From assembly GCF_900102695.1 (NCBI RefSeq), contig NZ_FMVW01000002.1, positions 1-64,000 on the forward strand: a DNA stretch of 64,000 nucleotides, in the 5' to 3' direction. Below the pieces are notes generated by a model, which ran no database searches, was not told the origin of the DNA, and saw only the letters and a list, made by a program, of their open reading frames with translations. The stretch comes from Afifella marina DSM 2698 (GTDB taxonomy: Bacteria > Pseudomonadota > Alphaproteobacteria > Rhizobiales > Afifellaceae). Position 1 is the stretch's first letter, and the number at the start of each line of letters is the position of its first letter. The position numbers were made by a program, and so were the translations under genes. Shown one piece after another: positions 35,675 through 44,890 of the stretch.

Positions 35675-36328
35675 ATGGCTCAGATTTTCCGCCGTCGCAG
35701 CAACGCCATCGTCAAGGTTGCGCTTGTCGCTGTCGTGTTCGTGCCTGTCGCCGCTCTTGTCTTCGCGGGAGTGATGGCACGCTCGCGCTATGCCGATGGC
35801 ATCGGCCTCACCGTCGATCAGCCGGTTCCCTTCAGCCATCAGCACCATGTCGGCGGTCTCGGTCTTGATTGCCGCTACTGCCATACGGGCGTGGAAGAGG
35901 CGGCCTTCGCCGGTGTGCCGCCAACGCACACCTGCATGACCTGCCATTCGCAGCTCTGGACCAATGCCGAGATGCTCCGCCCCGTCCGCGAGAGCCTCGC
36001 CAAGGATGAGCCGATCGCCTGGAACCGCGTCACCAACCTGCCCGACTACGTCTATTTCAACCATTCCGTTCATGTCGAAAACGGCGTTGGCTGCACCACC
36101 TGCCACGGGCCGGTCGACAAGATGCCGCTCATGCAGAAGGCCGAGCCGATGACCATGCAATGGTGCCTCGACTGCCACCGCGATCCGGCAAAGAACCTGC
36201 GCGCACCCGAAGATGTCTTCGCCACGAATTGGAACTCTGCCGACGGCAAGATTCATGGCCATGAGCGGCTGAAGCGATACGGCATCGATCCTGCAAAACT
36301 GACCGATTGCTCGACATGTCATCGCTGA
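35675..36328 (+). CDS. actA: Alternative Complex III subunit ActA, pentaheme cytochrome c
   Basis: 217 aa. An uncleaved N-terminal membrane helix (AIVKVALVAVVFVPVAALVF) anchors a periplasmic domain with five CxxCH heme sites at 66-70, 87-91, 140-144, 164-168 and 212-216. Additional His residues (HQHH, HSVH) can serve as distal ligands. This is the pattern of ActA, which takes electrons from the ActB/quinol module. First gene of the operon; actB begins 13 bases inside its end. Confidence 0.95.
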   Translation: MAQIFRRRSNAIVKVALVAVVFVPVAALVFAGVMARSRYADGIGLTVDQPVPFSHQHHVGGLGLDCRYCHTGVEEAAFAGVPPTHTCMTCHSQLWTNAEMLRPVRESLAKDEPIAWNRVTNLPDYVYFNHSVHVENGVGCTTCHGPVDKMPLMQKAEPMTMQWCLDCHRDPAKNLRAPEDVFATNWNSADGKIHGHERLKRYGIDPAKLTDCSTCHR

Positions 36329-39312
36329 AACCGCCTCAAGATCCAGGATGTTGCGGCGGCAGCTGTGAAAACGGCAGCGGGCCACAGGAATTGTGGCGCT
36401 CGCTTGCCTCTCGCGCCCGACCTTCGAACGGCGGAGCAGCCGAAGAGGGGGCCGCGAAAACCGCAAAAGAGTTTCCCGACGGCATCCGTATGGGCCCGGT
36501 CAATCGGCGCACCGCCTTGAAGCTGATGGCGGCGAGCGCGGCTGTCTCGGCTGGCGCCTGCGGACGCCAGCCGGAGGCTATCGTTCCCTATGTGAACATG
36601 CCGGAGCGGCTGGTACCGGGCGAGCCGCTCGCCTTCGCGACCGCCGTGACACTCTCCGGCGTCGCGCAGCCGGTGATTGGCCAGACATTTGACGGGAGGC
36701 CGACCAAGCTTGAGCCGAATGGCGACCATCCGGCCGCCTCCGGCAGCGACGCCTTCACCCAGGCGGCGATCCTGTCGCTTTACGATCCGGACCGCTCGAA
36801 GGCCGTGCGAAAGGGGGCGGATACGGCGTCGTGGGATGGATTTGCCGGCGAATTTCTGCCGCGCATCGAGGCCCATCGCGCCAAGCGCGGAGAGGGGCTG
36901 AGGATTCTGACCGGTCCGAGCACCTCGCCGACCTTCTTCGACCAGATCTCGACGCTTCTCGACCGTTTTCCAGAGGCGCGCTGGCATCAATGGGATCCGC
37001 TCGGCGAGGAGAATGTTCTGGCGGGAGCCGAGCTTGCCTTCGGCCGGCGCTTGAAACCCGTCTATCGCTTCGATCGCGCCCGATGCGTCGTCTCGCTCGA
37101 TGCCGATTTTCTCGGGGCCGGGCCGGAGCAGACCCTCAATGCGGCGCGCTTCGGTGCGGGACGGCGCGTCTGGGGGGCGAAGGCGGAGGGCTTCCTTCGG
37201 CTCCATGTCATCGAGCCTGTCCTGAGCCTCACCGGCTCCAATGCGGATCATCGGCTCGCGGCAAGGCGCGGGCGGGTGGCAGAGCTCGCGCAGATGATCG
37301 CCGCCCGTTTTGGCGCTGAAAACCTGCCGGAAGGCGGGATCGAGGAAGACGCGCGGATCTTCCTCGAACGCCTGGTTCAGGAGCTCTCGGCGCATCGCGG
37401 CCAGGCGCTCGTCGTCGCTGGTGCCGCACAGCCGCCGGAGGTGCATGCGCTCGCCCATTGGCTCAACGAAACACTCGGTGGTCTCGGCGAAACGGTGGAG
37501 TTTTTGCCTGCCGACGATGAGGCGCCGCCGGCGGCCGGTTTGCGGGAGCTCGTCGATGACATCGATGCGGGTCACGTCGAAACCCTCCTCATCTCCGGCA
37601 CCAATCCCGTCTACAGCGCGCCCGGGGATTTCGATCTCGCCGAGCTCCTCGGCAAGGTGCCGTTCACGGTGCATCACGGGCTTTACCGCAACGAGACGGC
37701 GGCGCGTACGACATGGCATCTGCCGGCGTTGCACGACCTCGAAGCCTGGAGCGATGCGCGCGCCGGAGACGGCACCGTTACTTTGATCCAGCCGTTGATC
37801 ACACCGCTCTTCCGCGGTCGCTCGCTGTTTTCCGTGCTCGGGGCTTTCTTCGGCACGCTCGATGCCGATGATCGCGAGGTTCTGCGGGCGCATTGGCGAC
37901 GTGCAAGCGGCGCCGGCGATTTCGAGACCTGGTGGCGAAAGAGCCTGCGCGCCGGATTCGTGGAGGGCTCGGCGCCGCAGAGCGTGCGGCCGAGCGCTGC
38001 TGCTGTGCCCAAACCTGTTGCGCCGGCGGTGGAGGACGAGGGCTATGAGCTCGTCTTCCGACCCGACACGAAACTCTGGGACGGCGATTTCGCCAACAAT
38101 GCCTGGCTGCAGGAATTGCCCGATCCCGTGACCAAGCTCGTCTGGGGCAATGCGGCGCTCGTTTCGCCCAGCGATGCGCTCAATCTCGGGATTGAAGACG
38201 GAAATCTTCTGGAAATCAGCCTCGGCGAGAACCGGCTGATGCTGCCGGCGATGGTGGCCGTCGGGCAGGCGGAGGGCGCGATCGGGCTCGCGCTCGGCTA
38301 CGGGCGGCCGGAGGCCGGGGTCATCGGTTCCGCGGTCGGCGTCGACGTCAATCCGCTGCGTCGCCTCGATGCGTTGTGGCATGCGACCGGGGCCGAGCTT
38401 CGCGCGACGAGCGACAGGGGCCGCCTCATCCGTACGCAGGAGCATTCCGACATGGAGGGGCGCGAGATCATCCGCGATCTCAGCTTTGCCGATTTCCTGC
38501 ATGGCACGGAGGAGAAAGACGAGGAGGTGCCGCCCTCGCTTTATCCCGACTGGGACTATCCCGATGCGGCCTGGGGCATGGTGATCGACCAGTCGGTCTG
38601 TATCGGCTGCAGCGCCTGCGTCACCGCCTGCCAGTCGGAAAACAACATTCCCGTCGTCGGGCCGGAGGAGGTGGAGCGCGGCCGCGAGATGCACTGGATC
38701 AGGATCGATCGCTATTTCCGTGGCGAGCCGGACGCGGCGGAGGTGCTGTTCCAGCCGGTGCCGTGCATGCATTGCGAGAAAGCGCCCTGCGAGCCGGTCT
38801 GTCCGGTCGAGGCCTCGGTTCATGATCGCGAAGGCCTCAATGTCCAGGTCTACAACCGCTGCATCGGTACGCGCTTCTGCCAGGCCAACTGCCCCTACAA
38901 GGTGCGCCGCTTCAACTTCTATGGTTATGGCGACGAGCAGGCCTACGAGAACCTCGACGATCCGCTCTATCAGGCCGCCGCCAATCCGGACGTGTCGGTC
39001 AGGAGCCGCGGCGTCATGGAGAAATGCACCTATTGCGTGCAGCGCATCAGCCGGGCGCAGCAGCGCGCCGATCGCGAGGGGCGGGAGCTCGATGAGGGCG
39101 AGGTGCGCACGGCCTGCCAGAACGCCTGCCCGACGCAGGCGATCGTTTTCGGCGACACCAACCGCAAGGACAGTCTCGTTTCGAAGCTGAAGCGCGCACG
39201 CCACGAATACGATCTTCTCGGCGAGCTCGGGACGAGGCCTCGCACCTCCTATCTGGCGCGCATCCGCGCCGTGGCGGCAAGTGCCGGATCCGAGCCCGGG
39301 GAGGGTGCATGA
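36316..39312 (+). CDS. actB: Alternative Complex III subunit ActB (molybdopterin-like plus four Fe-S motifs)
   Basis: 998 aa from the ATG at 36316, which overlaps the actA end. A Tat-like motif NRRTALKLM lies at about 63-71, suggesting export of the folded protein to the periplasmic face. Residues about 90-720 resemble a molybdopterin oxidoreductase domain that in ACIII carries no cofactor. The C-terminal ferredoxin-like part has four cysteine groups: CIGCSACVTAC (about 762), CMHCEKAPCEPVC (about 817), CIGTRFCQANC (about 855) and CTYCVQ to CQNAC (about 905-940). It relays electrons from the quinol site in ActC to heme subunits. The fusion of both halves is normal for ActB. Confidence 0.95.
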   Translation: MSSLKPPQDPGCCGGSCENGSGPQELWRSLASRARPSNGGAAEEGAAKTAKEFPDGIRMGPVNRRTALKLMAASAAVSAGACGRQPEAIVPYVNMPERLVPGEPLAFATAVTLSGVAQPVIGQTFDGRPTKLEPNGDHPAASGSDAFTQAAILSLYDPDRSKAVRKGADTASWDGFAGEFLPRIEAHRAKRGEGLRILTGPSTSPTFFDQISTLLDRFPEARWHQWDPLGEENVLAGAELAFGRRLKPVYRFDRARCVVSLDADFLGAGPEQTLNAARFGAGRRVWGAKAEGFLRLHVIEPVLSLTGSNADHRLAARRGRVAELAQMIAARFGAENLPEGGIEEDARIFLERLVQELSAHRGQALVVAGAAQPPEVHALAHWLNETLGGLGETVEFLPADDEAPPAAGLRELVDDIDAGHVETLLISGTNPVYSAPGDFDLAELLGKVPFTVHHGLYRNETAARTTWHLPALHDLEAWSDARAGDGTVTLIQPLITPLFRGRSLFSVLGAFFGTLDADDREVLRAHWRRASGAGDFETWWRKSLRAGFVEGSAPQSVRPSAAAVPKPVAPAVEDEGYELVFRPDTKLWDGDFANNAWLQELPDPVTKLVWGNAALVSPSDALNLGIEDGNLLEISLGENRLMLPAMVAVGQAEGAIGLALGYGRPEAGVIGSAVGVDVNPLRRLDALWHATGAELRATSDRGRLIRTQEHSDMEGREIIRDLSFADFLHGTEEKDEEVPPSLYPDWDYPDAAWGMVIDQSVCIGCSACVTACQSENNIPVVGPEEVERGREMHWIRIDRYFRGEPDAAEVLFQPVPCMHCEKAPCEPVCPVEASVHDREGLNVQVYNRCIGTRFCQANCPYKVRRFNFYGYGDEQAYENLDDPLYQAAANPDVSVRSRGVMEKCTYCVQRISRAQQRADREGRELDEGEVRTACQNACPTQAIVFGDTNRKDSLVSKLKRARHEYDLLGELGTRPRTSYLARIRAVAASAGSEPGEGA

Positions 39313-40718
39313 GCGGCCGCCCGACCACGACGCCTGATCAGGCGGCGGATCAGACCGAAGCACGGCAAGGGCCGTTGCGCGGTCCGGCGGAATATCTGCC
39401 GGAGCCGATGAGCTATGAGGCGATCACCAGCGAGGTCATGAACCCGCTCCTGATGACGCGGGTCGGGCGTATCTGGTGGATCTCACTCCTCGTCAGTCTG
39501 GCGCTGACGGTGATGATGGTCGTCTCGATCCTCTGGCTCTTCGCCAACGGCATCGGCGTCTGGGGTCTCAACCAGTCAAATATCTGGGGCTTCGCGATCG
39601 CCAATTACGTCTGGTGGATCGGCATCGGCAATGCCGGCACGCTCATCTCTTCGATGCTGCTTTTGACGCGGCAGCGATGGCGCGCCTCCGTCAACCGTTT
39701 CGCCGAGGCGATGACCTTGTTCGCCGCCGCCATCGCCGGGCTCTACCCGATCCTGCATCTCGGACGGCCGTGGTTCTTCTACTGGCTCATGCCCTATCCC
39801 AATACGATGGGCGTCTGGCCGCAATGGCGCAGCCCGCTCGTCTGGGACTTCTTCGCCATTGCGAGCTACCTGATCTTTTCGCTGCTCTTCTGGTACACCG
39901 GCCTCATCCCCGATCTTGCGACCGCGCGCGACAGGGCGGCTCCGGGGCTCCGGCGGGCGCTTTACGGCTTCATGTCCTTCGGCTGGACGGGGTCGGCCTC
40001 CGACTGGCTCCGGCTTGAGAGCTTTTACAAGACGGCGGCCGCGATGGCCGTGCCGCTCGTCTTTTCCGTGCATTCCGTCGTCGGGCTCGATTTTGCCGCC
40101 GGTCTCGCGCCCGGCTGGGCGGAGACGATCTTCCCGCCTTATTTCGTTATCGGCGCGGCCTATTCCGGCTTTGCCATGGTGGTGACGCTCGCCATTCCAA
40201 TCCGCTGGGCCTTCAATCTGCAGGGGCTCGTCACCCGCAGCCATCTCAACGTGATGGGCAAGATGCTGCTCTTCCTGTCGCTCATCATGACTATCTCCTA
40301 TGCCACGGAATGGTTCATGGCCTGGTATGCGGGCTCTGAGGCGGAGCGCGATCTCGTGCTCTTCAAGTTCTTCGGCGCCTACGCGCCCTATTACTGGCTG
40401 ATGCTCGCCTGCAATTGCGTCATCCCGCTTGCCCTTTGGCTGCCGGTGGTGCGGCGCACGCCGAAGCTCATCCTGGGGGTGGCGCTCGCCATCAATCTCG
40501 GCATGTGGCTTGAGCGCATTCTGATCACCACGACGACGCCCTCGCACGGCCATCTGCCGTCGAGCTGGCAGATTTACACCCCGACCATCTGGGATTGGAC
40601 CTTGTGGTTCGGCACGCTCGGCTTCTTCACGCTTCTCTTCCTCATCTTCGTGCGGCTCGTCCCCTTCATCTCGCTGCATGAGGTGAAGCAGTTCGACTGG
40701 CAGAGGAGGCGCGGATGA
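39309..40718 (+). CDS. actC: Alternative Complex III subunit ActC (NrfD-like quinol-binding membrane protein)
   Basis: 469 aa, start overlapping the actB stop as ATGA. About ten membrane helices of the NrfD/PsrC type, with the conserved NYVWWIGIGNAGTLIS and LHLGRPWFFYWLMPYPN near the quinol site. It carries the quinol oxidation site and possibly a proton path. Tight overlaps on both sides (4 bases each) show translational coupling in this operon. Confidence 0.95.
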   Translation: MSGRPTTTPDQAADQTEARQGPLRGPAEYLPEPMSYEAITSEVMNPLLMTRVGRIWWISLLVSLALTVMMVVSILWLFANGIGVWGLNQSNIWGFAIANYVWWIGIGNAGTLISSMLLLTRQRWRASVNRFAEAMTLFAAAIAGLYPILHLGRPWFFYWLMPYPNTMGVWPQWRSPLVWDFFAIASYLIFSLLFWYTGLIPDLATARDRAAPGLRRALYGFMSFGWTGSASDWLRLESFYKTAAAMAVPLVFSVHSVVGLDFAAGLAPGWAETIFPPYFVIGAAYSGFAMVVTLAIPIRWAFNLQGLVTRSHLNVMGKMLLFLSLIMTISYATEWFMAWYAGSEAERDLVLFKFFGAYAPYYWLMLACNCVIPLALWLPVVRRTPKLILGVALAINLGMWLERILITTTTPSHGHLPSSWQIYTPTIWDWTLWFGTLGFFTLLFLIFVRLVPFISLHEVKQFDWQRRRG

Positions 40719-41233
40719 GTGGGCATCACCTCCTGGCCGGTTTCGCCGAGCCTGAAAAGCTCATCGCTGCGATCGAGAAGGCGCGGGAGGCGGGGTTTTA
40801 TGACCTTGAAGCCTATTCGCCCTTTGCGATCGAGGGCGTGGCCGAGGCGATCGGCCATCGTCCGACGCGTATCCGTCTCGTCATGGCGGTTGCCGGAGCG
40901 ATCGGCGCTGCCTGTGGCTTCGGCCTGCAGGCGTGGAGCGCCATCATCGCTTATCCGATCAATTCCGGTGGCCGGCCGCTTTTCTCCTGGCCGGCCTTCA
41001 TGCTTGTGACTTTCGAACTCACGATTCTGTTCGCGGTCGTTGCCGGCTTCGTCGCCTTCATCCTGCGATCCGGGCTGACACAGCTCCATCAGCCGCTCTT
41101 TGCCGCGCCTAATTTCCATCGGGCCTCGCACGATCTCTTCTTTCTGCGCGTGACGGTCGATGGCGACGCCAATGCCGCGCGTGACCTCCTTCAAGGGCTC
41201 TCACCGATCGTCATCGACGAGGTGCCGGCATGA
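40715..41233 (+). CDS. actD: Alternative Complex III subunit ActD (DUF3341)
   Basis: 172 aa. The N-terminal cytoplasmic part is LLAGFAEPEKLIAAIEKARE followed by AGFYDLEAYSPFAIEGV. Two membrane helices form a hairpin (about 56-75 and 92-115) separated by YPINSGGRPLFSWPAF. This matches ActD of ACIII. No cofactor motif; structural membrane subunit. Confidence 0.93.
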   Translation: MSGHHLLAGFAEPEKLIAAIEKAREAGFYDLEAYSPFAIEGVAEAIGHRPTRIRLVMAVAGAIGAACGFGLQAWSAIIAYPINSGGRPLFSWPAFMLVTFELTILFAVVAGFVAFILRSGLTQLHQPLFAAPNFHRASHDLFFLRVTVDGDANAARDLLQGLSPIVIDEVPA

Positions 41234-41727
41234 GGTGGGTCGTCCTCGTCCCCGCTCTTCTTTTGCTCGCCGGCTGTCAGGAACAGGAGATGGCGAAGCA
41301 ACCGAAGCTGAAGACCTATGCCTTTGCCGAGGCCTTTGCGGGTCACAGTGCCGCCAGGCCGCTGCCGGAGGGCGTCGTGGCGCGCTCCGATTCGATCGAG
41401 CCGCAGCGGGCGCTGGCCCCGCCGAAGCCGACGCTGTCACTCGTTCAGCGGGGGCGCGAGCGTTTCGAGATCTTCTGCGCGCCCTGCCACGGCTATGCCG
41501 GCTATGGCGACGGCATGATCGTCGCACGCGGTTTCCCGCAGCCGCCATCATTTCATTCGGATCGGCTCCGGGCGACGTCGGCGCAGCACATCTTCGATGT
41601 CATCACCAATGGCTATGGCGTCATGTATTCCTATGGCGACCGCGTGCCGCCCAAGGATCGCTGGGCGATCGCGCTTTATCTGCGCGCCTTGCAGGTCTCG
41701 CAGATGCAGGAAGGAGGCGGGCAATGA
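41230..41727 (+). CDS. actE: Alternative Complex III subunit ActE, monoheme lipoprotein cytochrome c
   Basis: 165 aa. The lipobox LLAGC (signal peptide MRWVVLVPALLLLAG) anchors it by lipidation at Cys16. A single CAPCH heme motif lies in RGRERFEIFCAPCHGYAGYG, and the distal Met is probably in GVMYSYGDRVPPKDRW. It is the likely exit point for electrons from ACIII to the cytochrome c domain of the oxidase encoded downstream. Confidence 0.93.
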   Translation: MRWVVLVPALLLLAGCQEQEMAKQPKLKTYAFAEAFAGHSAARPLPEGVVARSDSIEPQRALAPPKPTLSLVQRGRERFEIFCAPCHGYAGYGDGMIVARGFPQPPSFHSDRLRATSAQHIFDVITNGYGVMYSYGDRVPPKDRWAIALYLRALQVSQMQEGGGQ

Positions 41728-42782
41728 CAGCTCCCGCGCTCGCTCTGCGCCCGCAGGGTCGGCGGATGCCGCTCCTTCTTCTCGCGATGATCGTGCTCTT
41801 GGCGATCGTCGTCGCCGCTATTTTCTTGACGCCTTCCGGGCTCGCGGGTGCCTGGCTGATCGCCTGGCTCTTCCTGATCGGCTTTCCGGCGGGCAGTCTC
41901 GTGCTTCTCCTCGCGCATGGTCTGACGGGCGGCGATTGGGGCTTTGTCGCGCGGCCCTTCCTTGCCGCGATGGCGCTTACGATGCCGCTCCTTGCCGTGG
42001 CCTTCCTGCCGATCGCGCTGTCCCTGCCCGATATCTATGTGTGGGCCGGCCATGCGGGGGCTGTACGGCACGAAGGCGTGGCGGAGGTCTATCTCAATTC
42101 CCCCGCTTTCCTTCTGCGCAGCGTCGTCATTCTGGTGCTCTGGTCGGCGCTCGCCGTCCTCGCCGCGCTCGTCCCGCTCGGGCCTGTCATTTCAGGGCTC
42201 GGCATCCTCGCTTATGGGCTCAGCATCAGTTTCGGCAGCGTCGACTGGCTGATGTCGCTCGACCCGAAATGGTTCTCCACCGCCTATCCGGCGCTTCTCG
42301 GGATTTCGCAGGTGGGATCGGCGCTTGCGCTTCTTTCCGTCCTGCGGGGCGTCTTTGGCCAGGAGGCGCGGAACGGCGATTTTGCCGGTCTCCTCATCGC
42401 CGCCATTCTCGGCGTCACCTACCTTGCCTTCATCCAGTATCTCGTCATGTGGTCCGGCAATCTGCCGGAGAAGGTCGGATGGTATGTGGGACGGCTTACG
42501 CCCTCCGCCACCGCGCTTGTCTCCACCACCTTCATCGTCGGCTCGGTTCTGCCCTTTTCGATGCTTCTCTTCTCCGCGGTGCGAAAGAGCGCGCGCTGGA
42601 CGGGGCTTGCCGGCCTTTTCTGCCTCGTCGGCCTTTATCTGCACCTGACCTGGCTCGTCGGGCTTGCGCCGGCAGCGGCGTGGCTTGCGCTTTTGCTGAC
42701 CATTGTTCTCGGCGGCGCCTGGCTCGCCATCGTCGTGTCACTCCTCGGCGCACGTCACGAAGGGGAGGGGCGCCATGCCTGA
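41724..42782 (+). CDS. actF: Alternative Complex III subunit ActF (NrfD-like membrane protein)
   Basis: 352 aa from the ATG at 41724, overlapping the actE stop. About ten helices; related to ActC but shorter, with FGSVDWLMSLDPKWFSTAYP and FIQYLVMWSGNLPEKVGWYV, both typical for ActF. No quinol site is assigned to this subunit in the known structures; it may help in proton transfer. Confidence 0.93.
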   Translation: MTAPALALRPQGRRMPLLLLAMIVLLAIVVAAIFLTPSGLAGAWLIAWLFLIGFPAGSLVLLLAHGLTGGDWGFVARPFLAAMALTMPLLAVAFLPIALSLPDIYVWAGHAGAVRHEGVAEVYLNSPAFLLRSVVILVLWSALAVLAALVPLGPVISGLGILAYGLSISFGSVDWLMSLDPKWFSTAYPALLGISQVGSALALLSVLRGVFGQEARNGDFAGLLIAAILGVTYLAFIQYLVMWSGNLPEKVGWYVGRLTPSATALVSTTFIVGSVLPFSMLLFSAVRKSARWTGLAGLFCLVGLYLHLTWLVGLAPAAAWLALLLTIVLGGAWLAIVVSLLGARHEGEGRHA

Positions 42783-43125
42783 ACAAAGCTGGCGTGCCCA
42801 CGAAGCAGCCGAGGTCCCGGGGACGAAAGTGTTTCTGGCGGGCGCGGCTCTTCTCGGTCTCATGGTCTTCACGCTCGGGCTCGTGGCGTTCCTTTTTACC
42901 TTCGTCGGGCAGCCGATCGAGCGGACCCTGCCGCGGCCGATGCGGCCGGCGGGGCCTGCTCTCCAGGTCGATCCGGTCCGTGACCTCCAGGCCTACCGAT
43001 TGCGCGAAGATGAGCGCCTCAGCGACACGGCGGCCATGCCGATCGAGGAGGCAATGAAGATCGTTGGCACCCGCGCCGACCCCTACGCACCGCTCCTGCC
43101 GCCGCAATCGGAGGAGATCCGATGA
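42775..43125 (+). CDS. Small single-helix membrane protein of the ACIII-oxidase operon
   Basis: 116 aa from the ATG at 42775, overlapping actF by 8 bases. One membrane helix at about 19-44 (FLAGAALLGLMVFTLGLVAF) is followed by a periplasmic tail rich in Pro, Arg and acidic residues. No catalytic motif or cysteine. Its place between actF and the Sco gene suggests an accessory subunit of ACIII or an assembly factor; I do not recognise a characterised family. Confidence 0.75.
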   Translation: MPEQSWRAHEAAEVPGTKVFLAGAALLGLMVFTLGLVAFLFTFVGQPIERTLPRPMRPAGPALQVDPVRDLQAYRLREDERLSDTAAMPIEEAMKIVGTRADPYAPLLPPQSEEIR

Positions 43126-43946
43126 GATCGTTCGCCCTTGCCCTTTCCATCTGTCTCGCCGCCCTGCCGGGCATCGCTCTTGCGGGGCTCGCGAAATCCG
43201 AGATCGACACGGTCGGCGTCACCAAGCGCATCGGTGCGCCGCTCAAAGCCGATCATCTCGTCGATATTCAAGGTGAGCCCGCGCCGCTGCCTGCCTCCGG
43301 CGACAAGCCGGACCTCATCCTCTTCGTCGATTTCACCTGCGAAACCTCCTGCGGTGTCTCGGCGGATGCACTCCTGTCTCGGCTGTCGGGACTGACGCTG
43401 AAGCCAGGGGATGATTTCGATCTTTCCATCATCGGTCTCGACCCGAAGGACGGGCAGGCGGAGGCGAAGACCTTTGCCGAGGAGCATATCCCGAAGACGG
43501 AGCGCTGGCAGGCGGTGCGCGTCCTGCGCGGCGACAAGAGCGAGATCGCCCATCTTCTCGACACGGCCGGGATCCGTATTTCCTACGACAAGGAGCGCGA
43601 TCAGTTCGCGCATCCGACGGCCGCCGTCCTGCTCGACAAGGCCGGCGAGATCCGCCGTTATGTCGATCCATTCGCCTCGGAGCCGCTCGACTTCCGCCTC
43701 GCCCTGACGGATGCCGGCGACGGCAGTGTCGGCTCGCTCGGCGATCGTCTCTTCCTGCTGTGCTATGGCTGGAATCCGGCGACGGGGACCTATTCGCCGC
43801 TGATTGCCCGCATCCTGACGATTTCTTCCTCCCTGAGCGTGGCTGCGATCGCCGCTCTCGTCCTGACGCTTCTGTGGCGCGAACGGCGCGGCAAGGGGCG
43901 GGAGAGTGCAGGCCGGGAGAGCTCGGGCCGGGAGAGCGCGGCATGA
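43122..43946 (+). CDS. Sco1/SenC-family copper chaperone
   Basis: 274 aa with a signal peptide (ALALSICLAALPGIALA). Thioredoxin-like fold with the copper ligands Cys73-x3-Cys77 (FTCETSC) and His164 (FAHPTAAVL). A C-terminal membrane helix (about 228-251) is followed by a short repeat, [14 protein letters not shown]. It delivers copper to the CuA site of the subunit II encoded immediately after (4-base overlap). Confidence 0.92.
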   Translation: MRSFALALSICLAALPGIALAGLAKSEIDTVGVTKRIGAPLKADHLVDIQGEPAPLPASGDKPDLILFVDFTCETSCGVSADALLSRLSGLTLKPGDDFDLSIIGLDPKDGQAEAKTFAEEHIPKTERWQAVRVLRGDKSEIAHLLDTAGIRISYDKERDQFAHPTAAVLLDKAGEIRRYVDPFASEPLDFRLALTDAGDGSVGSLGDRLFLLCYGWNPATGTYSPLIARILTISSSLSVAAIAALVLTLLWRERRGKGRESAGRESSGRESAA

Positions 43947-44890
43947 GCGGTCTCTCCAGTTTCATCTCCGCGGCGTCGGAACGGGCGCGTCAGACCGATC
44001 TCCTGTTCTTCTCGGCGACCGCGCTCTCCGGATTTATCGTGCTGCTGGTGGCTGGTCTCATCATCGGCTTTTCGATCCGTTACCGGAAAAACTCCAATGC
44101 CAGCCGCGCCGAACTGCCACCGCCGTTGCTGCGGGAGTTCGAGACCGGCTGGACGCTCGCCACCGTGCTTCTCTTCGTGACGATCTTTGGCTGGGCGTCG
44201 GCGCAGGGTTTTGGGGCCATGACGCCGGCGGGCGAGCCGCTGCAGATCAACGTCGTCGCCAAGCAATGGATGTGGAAGAGCGAACATCCAGGCGGCGAGC
44301 GCGAGATCAACGAGCTGCATGTGCCGGCGGACCGGGCGATCCTCCTGTCGATGAATTCGCAGGACGTGATCCATTCGTTCTTCGTGCCGGCTTTGCGCAT
44401 CAAGCAGGACGTGGTGCCGGGCCATACGGAAGCCCTGTCCTTCATCGCCGACAAACCCGGAACGTATGCGCTTCTGTGCGCGGAATATTGCGGCACGCAG
44501 CATTCCAAGATGACCGGCAAGGTCATCGTCATGGAAGAAGAGGATTACGCCGACTGGCTTTCTCACCAGGAGGCCGACAATTCGCTCGCGGCCCAGGGCG
44601 AGCGGCTGTTCACGACGCTCGGATGTTCCGGGTGTCACGGCCACAGCGCCAATGTTCGCGCCCCGCCGCTGGAGAATGTCTACGGCTCTCCCGTGGCACT
44701 CGCCGATGGGCGGATCGTGGAGGCGGATGACGCTTATCTGCGTGATTCCATCCTGCAGCCGAAGCGCGATGTCGTCGCCGGTTTCAAGCCGATCATGCCG
44801 AGTTTTGCCGGACGGGTCTCGGAAGCGAACCTTCTGGCGCTCCTCGCCTATCTGAAGAAGAAGCCACAGCAGGAGGCCCGCGATGACTGA
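43943..44890 (+). CDS. coxB: caa3-type cytochrome c oxidase subunit II with fused cytochrome c
   Basis: 315 aa. Two N-terminal membrane helices (about 22-44 and 69-88) precede the CuA cupredoxin domain with ligands His144, Cys179, Glu181, Cys183, His187 and Met190 ([12 protein letters not shown]). A cytochrome c domain from about 215 has CSGCH (228-232) and a distal Met in [10 protein letters not shown]. Fusion of the heme domain defines caa3 oxidases and lets ActE pass electrons directly. The start overlaps the Sco stop. Confidence 0.95.
   Translation: MSGLSSFISAASERARQTDLLFFSATALSGFIVLLVAGLIIGFSIRYRKNSNASRAELPPPLLREFETGWTLATVLLFVTIFGWASAQGFGAMTPAGEPLQINVVAKQWMWKSEHPGGEREINELHVPADRAILLSMNSQDVIHSFFVPALRIKQDVVPGHTEALSFIADKPGTYALLCAEYCGTQHSKMTGKVIVMEEEDYADWLSHQEADNSLAAQGERLFTTLGCSGCHGHSANVRAPPLENVYGSPVALADGRIVEADDAYLRDSILQPKRDVVAGFKPIMPSFAGRVSEANLLALLAYLKKKPQQEARDD

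Noticed and set aside
36319-39363. 1014-codon open frame on the minus strand opposite actB
   Set aside because: It is the antisense shadow of a GC-rich gene with third-position G/C bias; its translation is rich in Arg and His without domain motifs, while the plus strand encodes clear ActB.
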